Shown here in pieces: positions 30,075 through 35,278 of a DNA stretch of 35,278 nt. Numbering within the stretch: position 1 is the first letter of the stretch; each line of letters begins with the position of its first letter. Source of the stretch: a virus; the IMG/VR virus record IMGVR_UViG_3300046458_000135, positions 1 through 35,278 of that record, one strand, 5' to 3'. The notes under the pieces were generated by a model. That model made no database searches and was not told the origin of the DNA. It saw only the letters and a program-made list of their open reading frames with translations. The position numbers and the translations under genes were made by a program.

Positions 30075-31141
30075 TGCCATATACAGCGCCAACCTTCGAA
30101 TCCATCCGCAGTCGATTCCTTCGCGATGTTCGGTCGAAGTTGCCCGATGCAGACATCTCCACCGATAGCGATAACCACGTCCGCGCAAGCTCGGTCGCAG
30201 CACTTGCCGAAGGTATCCATCAGCAGGCGAGCTGGACCGCCCGCCAGATATTCCCTGATACGGCAGACTTCGAAGAGCTGAAAAAGCACGCAGCTCTGCG
30301 CGATGTCTACCCCAAGAGCGCGACCCCGGCGAGCGGTCTTGCAGCTCTGACCGGTACGGCTGGCACCACACTCGCGGCGGGCTCACAACTACGCCACGTT
30401 GCGACCGGCGCAATGCTGGTCACTACACTGGCCGTCACGTTCAGCGCCTCGGGTGCTGCCTCTGCGCCGGTAGCCACAACCGGCACGGGTATCGCCAACA
30501 ATGGCCTGGAAGGTGCTGCGACGCTGATCAGCCCGCCGTTGGGCGTTAGCAGCAACTGTACACTCTCCAAGCTGATCGGCGGCACTGATGATGAGTCGCC
30601 CGAATCGCTGTTGTCGCGATACCTGGACGTGCTTCGAAACCCGCCGAGCGGCGGCAATGAGAGTGACTATCGGCGCTGGGCGCTATCGGTCGACGGCGTA
30701 TCGACGGTGTTGGTCATTCCTAAGCGCCGAGGAGGTAATACGGTTGATATCGTTATCACCTCTGCGGGCGGTCCGTCATCCGATGCTGTGATTGCTGCAT
30801 GTCAGGCTTACATCAACTCGGTGATGCCCGCAGGTGCGGACGTTTGGGTGTTTACCCCGGCGATTCTGCTGGCGAACATCAAGCTGGGCATGTCCGTCGC
30901 GACTGGATACACCCTTGAGTCAATCTTTGCCTCCGCCTCGGCGGCGTTGAAAGCCGTCATCGATCCGTTGTCACCGCGTGAAATGCTCTACCGGCAGCGA
31001 CTGGTTGCGGCGGTCAGTGCTGTGCCAGGCGTTGTAGACATCAACGTCATCACTCCGGTGAGCAACGTAGACGCCAGCAACGATCCGGCGATCATCGGAT
31101 GGGTACGTCTGGGCTCTGTCAGTCTGGTGCCGCTGTCATGA
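30074..31141 (+). CDS. Baseplate J-like protein (Mu gp47)
   Basis: The protein has 355 residues. The J-like start YTAPTFESIRSRFLRDVRSK and ADISTDSDNHVRASSVAALA are typical. GGTDDESPESLLSRYLDVLR and GGNESDYRRWALSVDGVSTV are the core family motifs. It is the wedge protein that links hub and fibres. It overlaps gp46 by one base and gp48 by four. Confidence 0.94.
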   Translation: MPYTAPTFESIRSRFLRDVRSKLPDADISTDSDNHVRASSVAALAEGIHQQASWTARQIFPDTADFEELKKHAALRDVYPKSATPASGLAALTGTAGTTLAAGSQLRHVATGAMLVTTLAVTFSASGAASAPVATTGTGIANNGLEGAATLISPPLGVSSNCTLSKLIGGTDDESPESLLSRYLDVLRNPPSGGNESDYRRWALSVDGVSTVLVIPKRRGGNTVDIVITSAGGPSSDAVIAACQAYINSVMPAGADVWVFTPAILLANIKLGMSVATGYTLESIFASASAALKAVIDPLSPREMLYRQRLVAAVSAVPGVVDINVITPVSNVDASNDPAIIGWVRLGSVSLVPLS

Positions 31142-31734
31142 GCGATGTCCTGATAGAGCAGCTACAGGCGCTTTTGCCTCCGGTCGTTTACAACCCGATG
31201 GCCCCCGGAGTTATTGCCGAACTCAACGCCGAGGCCAACGCCCTTGGCGAAGCCCTTGCCCTGCTCGAAGGCGCCGAGGGCGCGATTTTTCCCGAAACCG
31301 CTGGTGATTACATCGCGGATTGGGAGCGGGTTTATGCGCTGACCCCTGCACCAGGTGAGAGCCAAGAGGACCGGGTTAACGCGGTGATCGCCGCCCTGGG
31401 CGATTTGGGCGGCCAGTCCATTCCTTACTTCATTGCCTTAGCGAGAAGGCTTGGCGTGGTGGTGAGCGTAGACGTGAACCGCCCAGCCCTTACGGACATT
31501 GCAGTGGTCGGAGATCCGGCCACGGACGGCGATGCCTTGTATGAGTGGCGCGTTAACGCCCCCTTGTCCGCTTACCGCAAACCCGCACTCGAAACCTTGA
31601 TCAGCCTACGCAAGCCAGCCAACACCGAAGCCTCTGTGGGCTACGGCAAGTCTGTGGCCGTGCTTCTTGCCGCAAGCGCTGATCGCCTGTTCAACGCTAC
31701 CCATTACGTCACCCCTGAGGCAATCAATGGCTGA
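31138..31734 (+). CDS. Baseplate protein gp48 / YmfQ family (DUF2313)
   Basis: The protein has 198 residues. It corresponds to Mu gp48, a wedge/fibre-connecting protein (P2 I-like role). Visible family features are LIEQLQALLPPVVYNPMAPG and WERVYALTPAPGESQEDRVN, followed by AVIAALGDLGGQSIPYFIAL. The ATG at 31138 is in a 4-base overlap with the J-like gene. It overlaps the spike gene by eight bases. Confidence 0.9.
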   Translation: MSDVLIEQLQALLPPVVYNPMAPGVIAELNAEANALGEALALLEGAEGAIFPETAGDYIADWERVYALTPAPGESQEDRVNAVIAALGDLGGQSIPYFIALARRLGVVVSVDVNRPALTDIAVVGDPATDGDALYEWRVNAPLSAYRKPALETLISLRKPANTEASVGYGKSVAVLLAASADRLFNATHYVTPEAING

Positions 31735-33700
31735 AACTACTATCCAGGCGCTTGAGGGCTATGCGGCGCTGCTCGATGAGGCTGCGCAGAGCGCACAAAA
31801 CTCCGCTGCCAAACAGCACGAGTACATTCATGGCGGCGCTGACGTTGATGTCGACACGGAAAGCGGACTCGTACCGAGCATGGCAAAGCAGGCCCGTCTC
31901 TACCTGGAGTCGATTCCAGACGCCGTGGCCGATTTAAGCGCGCAAATGGCGAACGGACGCATTTACGACACGTTTGCAGCCGGTCGCGCTGCAACTGCCC
32001 TCAATCAATATTTCTGGGTGACTCCTGCCGGTTCGGGGTTGCTGCGGGTTGCTGCGTTCAAGAAGATCAGCGACACAGACCAGGTGTTTTCTTTCAGTTA
32101 CGCGGAGGGCTCGGAACTCGACGCCGTAGTACGCAAGAGCGCCAACGATGATGACCTAGCACACACCTTCGAAGACGGGCACGGCTTTCTGCTGGGCTGG
32201 ATTACCCTGTCGCGCATGCTGTCTTTCAAGGGCGGTGTGGATGTCGGCAGTGCTCGCTTGCAGGAAGGGCCAGACGGCTTTGAACTGAATGATGTGAGCG
32301 GTTTTAACATCGCCCGCTTGGGCATGCAGAAGTCTGTTGTCAGTGGCCTGCACATTCAGTCCAGGCCGATCCCTGGCATGGAAATCACCGACGAGTCTGG
32401 CTTTGTTCTGGCGCGATTTGACAACGATCCGCCCGCCGCAAATCTTGCTGGTGCGGTGCCATGCGTGCCGCAATTAGGGCAGCAGCAGCGAACCCAAATC
32501 ATGCATGTGATTGGCTACGGACAGTCGCTCAGTCGCGGGATTAACTCTATCCCCGCGATCAGCACCGCGCAGCCTTACAGCAACCTCATGGTCGCCAGTG
32601 GCACGAAGGTTCGAAACAGCGAGTCTGGCTACAACGCAAGTTCGTTTGTCGCCCTGGTTGAGCTGACCCAAGCGTCCGAGGGGGAAACCCCCGTGACCGG
32701 CTTGTGTAATGGCCTGGTGCGCCGAGCTGTTGCAGACGGTGAGGTTGCAAGCGACTGGGTTATGTTGGGTTCGTCACCTGGCCGAAGCGCGCGGTCGGTT
32801 GAGCAGCTTGGCCCGTCCGCTGATCCGCTGGCCGACTTCAACAAACTGGTGCGCCATATCCAGGACTGCAAAGGCACTGCGGATTCGATGGGCAAAAGCT
32901 ATTCGGTCTGGGCGTACACCTGGGACCAGGGCGAGTCCAACTACGTCGGCGCTTACACGCGTTCCCCCTACCAGTACGCTCAGTTGATGCTGTCGCTGTT
33001 CGACACATTGACCAAGCAGGTCGTCGCCCTGACCGGCCAGAATTTCCAGCCGTACATTTTCAGCTATCAGGTAGGCGGGCACCGGTTCTACAGCGTCGAT
33101 AAAAATACCGTTGCCTTGGCTCAATGGCGCATCAGCAAAGAGCGCCCAGACGTTGTGCTGGCGGTGCCCGTATATGCGATCCCTACGCTGTCCGGCGACG
33201 TTCACCTGACGAATGAAGGTTCGTGGTTGCTGGGCGAGTACCGCAGCCGAGCCATGTACCACACCATGATCCGCCGTGGCAGCAAATGGCGCCCGTTGGA
33301 GCCCGTAAGTGTGGATTGGAAGTCCGACCACATCGACATCCGTTTCAACGTCCCGAAAGGTCCTCTGGTGCTGGATACCGCCCTGTGCGCCATGGCTCCG
33401 AATTACGGCTTTGATGTCCGCGAAAACGACGTGGTGGCGGACATTGTTTCGAGCGTGTCCGTTGTGGCTGACGACACGGTTCGAATCAGTCTTTCGCGTC
33501 CTGCCAGCCTTGACGCTGTCGTGAGCTACGCCCGAGGTCGTAACGGAGATCCGGTGGGCTCGGGGCCGGTGCAAGGCGCTCGCGGCAACCTTCGAGACTC
33601 TCACGGGCTCTACGACACCGCTGTTTCGCCGCTGGGCAATACCTTCGCGCTACACAACCCGTGCGTGATGTTTCAGTACGACCGTCGTACCGGTTTCTAA
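31727..33700 (+). CDS. Tail spike/fibre with SGNH (sialate esterase-like) hydrolase domain
   Basis: The protein has 657 residues. Residues 1-100 attach to the baseplate (helical start QALEGYAALLDEAAQSAQNS). A beta-rich part follows (about 100-250). A hydrolase of the SGNH/sialate O-acetylesterase type begins with VIGYGQSLSRG (nucleophile S267) and has AYTWDQGESNYVG (Q401-N405) and GDVHLTNEG (D491, H493). These give the Ser-Asp-His catalytic set. The likely substrate is an O-acetylated surface polysaccharide such as O-antigen, removed during adsorption. A C-terminal beta domain (about 530-657) ends the protein. Substrate choice is inference; an intact triad is seen. Confidence 0.85.
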   Translation: MAETTIQALEGYAALLDEAAQSAQNSAAKQHEYIHGGADVDVDTESGLVPSMAKQARLYLESIPDAVADLSAQMANGRIYDTFAAGRAATALNQYFWVTPAGSGLLRVAAFKKISDTDQVFSFSYAEGSELDAVVRKSANDDDLAHTFEDGHGFLLGWITLSRMLSFKGGVDVGSARLQEGPDGFELNDVSGFNIARLGMQKSVVSGLHIQSRPIPGMEITDESGFVLARFDNDPPAANLAGAVPCVPQLGQQQRTQIMHVIGYGQSLSRGINSIPAISTAQPYSNLMVASGTKVRNSESGYNASSFVALVELTQASEGETPVTGLCNGLVRRAVADGEVASDWVMLGSSPGRSARSVEQLGPSADPLADFNKLVRHIQDCKGTADSMGKSYSVWAYTWDQGESNYVGAYTRSPYQYAQLMLSLFDTLTKQVVALTGQNFQPYIFSYQVGGHRFYSVDKNTVALAQWRISKERPDVVLAVPVYAIPTLSGDVHLTNEGSWLLGEYRSRAMYHTMIRRGSKWRPLEPVSVDWKSDHIDIRFNVPKGPLVLDTALCAMAPNYGFDVRENDVVADIVSSVSVVADDTVRISLSRPASLDAVVSYARGRNGDPVGSGPVQGARGNLRDSHGLYDTAVSPLGNTFALHNPCVMFQYDRRTGF

Positions 33701-33719
33701 CCAGATAGGAAGTTGAAAA

Positions 33720-34463
33720 ATGGGTGTTCGTTTAATCGCAAAAGACGTTGATGCAGAAGCCTTCGCGACAGAGTATTCCGCGCCGGTCAGGCGTGGCCTT
33801 GAGGGGATTCATTTCCTCAATACCAGCATTCAGAAGGCCGCGCACAACTACGCTCCGGGTAAAAAATCCGGCAGTGTCGTCGGTGTGCCAGTGGCACTGG
33901 CCGACCGGCTGACAACTGTCGGCCTGGTCAGCTACGTTCAGTCAGAAGTTGCCGAAAGCGACTCGATGACCTTTTTCTGTATTGCCCGCTCCGGTGATGC
34001 CAATACCTCCGGAGGAACCCGTCCAGGCTTCTTCGGCACTTATACCGGTCTGGGCGCCGACGGTGGCGCAGCGGATGGGATCGCGATGTTTTTCAGCGGT
34101 CCAGGTGCTATCGCTGTGAACGGTGGCTACGGGAACACTGCCGCCGATAAGGTTTTCCCTCGGGCGTCCCTGTCGTCAGCAGATGCCGCCAAATGGGCGC
34201 TTTACGTCGTCATCGTTGGCCCGACAGGTATCACGTTCCGAGATATCACCAATAACCGGGCCGCGACTCAAACAGCCACCAGCGGCCTCCCTCGGCGCCG
34301 TACCCTGAACAAGCTCCGGCTCGGCAGTCTGTTCCAAGACTTCGGCGGAACCTGTGACCTCGCGGTCTGGCAGGCCCATTCGGTGGTTCTGACCGAAGAC
34401 GAGATCAGTACGACCATTGCCGATTTGCGTGCCTATGCGTTGCGCAAAGGCATCGTTGTCTAA
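33720..34463 (+). CDS. Probable tail-fibre-associated lectin-like protein
   Basis: The protein has 247 residues with AGGAAG before the ATG. It is beta-rich and Gly-rich (TRPGFFGTYTGLGADGGAAD). The C-terminal part (NKLRLGSLFQDFGGTCDLAV, then HSVVLTEDEISTTIADLRAY) resembles the last strands and helix of LamG/concanavalin-type lectin domains. Between two fibre genes it probably binds cell-surface sugar or decorates the fibre. The fold call is by pattern only. Confidence 0.7.
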   Translation: MGVRLIAKDVDAEAFATEYSAPVRRGLEGIHFLNTSIQKAAHNYAPGKKSGSVVGVPVALADRLTTVGLVSYVQSEVAESDSMTFFCIARSGDANTSGGTRPGFFGTYTGLGADGGAADGIAMFFSGPGAIAVNGGYGNTAADKVFPRASLSSADAAKWALYVVIVGPTGITFRDITNNRAATQTATSGLPRRRTLNKLRLGSLFQDFGGTCDLAVWQAHSVVLTEDEISTTIADLRAYALRKGIVV

Positions 34464-34474
34464 GGGGGAGCATC

Positions 34475-35278
34475 ATGGATAGGGTTTCAGCGTGGACTAC
34501 TCTGCACACGCCCCCCGGCCTGTTCAGACAGGGTGCGCAGGCTGGCGGTAAGGCGCCCACGCCCCTGACGGCAGGTTGGCTGAACATGATGCAAGAAGAA
34601 ATTGCATCGGTTGTTCTCGCGTACCTTCCTAATCTCGACTCCGCAGACAATACCCAGCTCTTGCAGGCGCTGAGGGCGATGGTAGCGAACTTCGCTACCA
34701 AGGCCACCACATTGGCGGGGTACGGAATTCTTGACGCTTATACCAAGCCTCAGGTCGATAGCATGCTTGCCCAGAAAGCTAACTGGGCGATAACGCTGGG
34801 CGGATACGGCATTACCGATGCCTATACCAAAGCGGCCGCAGATGCGTTGCTCGCGGCTAAAGCGGCGAAGGCAACAACGCTCGGGGGCTATGGGATTACC
34901 GACGCCTATACGACCGCACAGACCGACACCAAGCTGGCGGCAAAGCAGGACAAGAACACGGCGACTCTAGGGGTCAACGGCTCGTTCGTGGACTCGGCCA
35001 CGGGGCGCGTGGAGGTCTGGGGGACGGTAACGCTTGAGGTGGCAACTGCGACCGGTAGTCGCTCTGACGCGGCTGTTGTGTTCCCTACGCCGTTTCCCAA
35101 CGCGGCGTTCAACGTGAGCTTTTCCAGCACGGGTGGGAACAGCTCAGAGGTCGTTGAGAACGTGATTGGGTTCACCTCTCTGACCAAAACCGGCATGACA
35201 GTCTCCGCACAGCGGGTAAGCGGTACTCAAACCGGTGGGGAGAAGGTAGTTGTTCACTATCGGGTGATAGGCAACTAG
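34475..35278 (+). CDS. Tail fibre protein with 28-residue repeats and gp53-like C-terminal domain
   Basis: The protein has 267 residues, complete, with its stop at the last base. GGGGGAG precedes the ATG by five to six bases. The N-terminal 75 residues (APTPLTAGWLNMMQEEIASV) match the phage fibre attachment domain seen in several Mu- and P2-like fibres. Three repeats (77-160) of the ATTLGGYGITDAYTKAQ type follow, which often form fibre shafts. The last 100 residues (FPTPFPNAAFNVSFSSTGGN, closing with VVVHYRVIGN) are like the trimeric receptor-binding tip of Mu-type fibre gp53. No assembly chaperone is in the window. Confidence 0.88.
   Translation: MDRVSAWTTLHTPPGLFRQGAQAGGKAPTPLTAGWLNMMQEEIASVVLAYLPNLDSADNTQLLQALRAMVANFATKATTLAGYGILDAYTKPQVDSMLAQKANWAITLGGYGITDAYTKAAADALLAAKAAKATTLGGYGITDAYTTAQTDTKLAAKQDKNTATLGVNGSFVDSATGRVEVWGTVTLEVATATGSRSDAAVVFPTPFPNAAFNVSFSSTGGNSSEVVENVIGFTSLTKTGMTVSAQRVSGTQTGGEKVVVHYRVIGN
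34703..34954 (+). repeat. Three 84-bp repeats in the tail-fibre gene
   Basis: Units at 34703-34786, 34787-34870 and 34871-34954 each code for 28 residues with the core TLGGYGITDAYT. They are diverged, most at the last third. Such repeats form the shaft and can change in number by recombination, altering fibre length. Confidence 0.85.

Larger units (their letters stand above)
1..35278. mobile_element. Mu-like transposable prophage (partial), contractile-tailed
   Basis: Gene order matches Mu: Ner, transposase A, activator B, small early genes, GemA, Mor, lysis, gp25-gp30, G, I, T, gp35-gp38, sheath L, tube M, chaperone, tape measure, N, P, gp45-gp48, fibres. A tail sheath gene shows that the tail is contractile. 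The left end with the repressor and the right end are not in the window. No flanking host gene or target-site duplication is seen. About 60% GC and overall style suggest a Pseudomonas host; this is inference. Confidence 0.93.

Noticed and set aside
32774-33604. 276-codon open frame on the minus strand
   Set aside because: Antisense to the SGNH tail spike; the + strand shows an intact catalytic set and the minus-strand product looks like a shadow.
1-35278. CRISPR arrays, tRNA or rRNA genes, insertion sequences, a second hammerhead
   Set aside because: None were seen by eye; CTGATGA occurs with a matching GAAA partner only at 6880. A covariance-model search would be needed to exclude small RNAs.

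Overview
The window is most of a transposable (Mu-like) prophage with a contractile tail. It runs from a Ner-like regulator at the left to tail-fibre genes at the right, and the last stop codon is the last base. Almost every gene is on the + strand. Hand-counted GC in the structural genes is about 60%. The codon style and the Mu-type gene order fit a Pseudomonas host (fluorescens/syringae-type). That host call is inference; no host gene, tRNA or prophage end is visible. The lysogeny repressor and both Mu ends lie outside the window.

Early region (1-8936): a promoter with a perfect 8-bp inverted repeat on its -35 side drives a Ner-like DNA-binding protein, the DDE transposase (MuA type) and a short AAA+ MuB-type activator. 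A run of overlapping small genes follows: a tandem winged-helix protein, an HTH protein with a Cys cluster, hypotheticals, DUF3164, DUF2786 and GemA (Mu gp16). It ends with a Mor-type activator and an intrinsic terminator. The most striking non-protein element is at 6825-6892. There the whole gap between two early genes has the complete conserved core and fold of a type II hammerhead ribozyme.

Middle/lysis region (8937-12281): after the terminator there are two inverted repeats, then a hypothetical gene, a holin, a Sec-exported lytic transglycosylase, an i-spanin with an o-spanin (Rz1) embedded in another frame, a TraR/DksA zinc-finger protein, and counterparts of Mu gp25, gp26 and gp27.

Head region (12278-21946): large terminase, portal, MuF-type minor head protein with a C-terminal nuclease-like domain, gpG, protease/scaffold, major capsid protein, and the gp35/gp36/gp37 counterparts. 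Between portal and MuF sits one AT-richer gene on the opposite strand (15402-16061) with its own strong ribosome binding site. It is the only clear cargo (moron) gene and is of unknown function.

Tail region (21946-35278): gp38-like protein, sheath, tube, tail-assembly chaperone with a canonical A AAA AAG -1 frameshift site, tape measure, gpN, hub gpP, spike gp45, gp46, gp47 (J-like) and gp48. Last come three receptor-binding genes: a tail spike with an SGNH/sialate-esterase-like domain, a lectin-like protein, and a repeat-containing fibre. A 39-bp near-perfect palindrome separates gp45 from gp46; its only two mismatches are G.U-compatible in + strand RNA.
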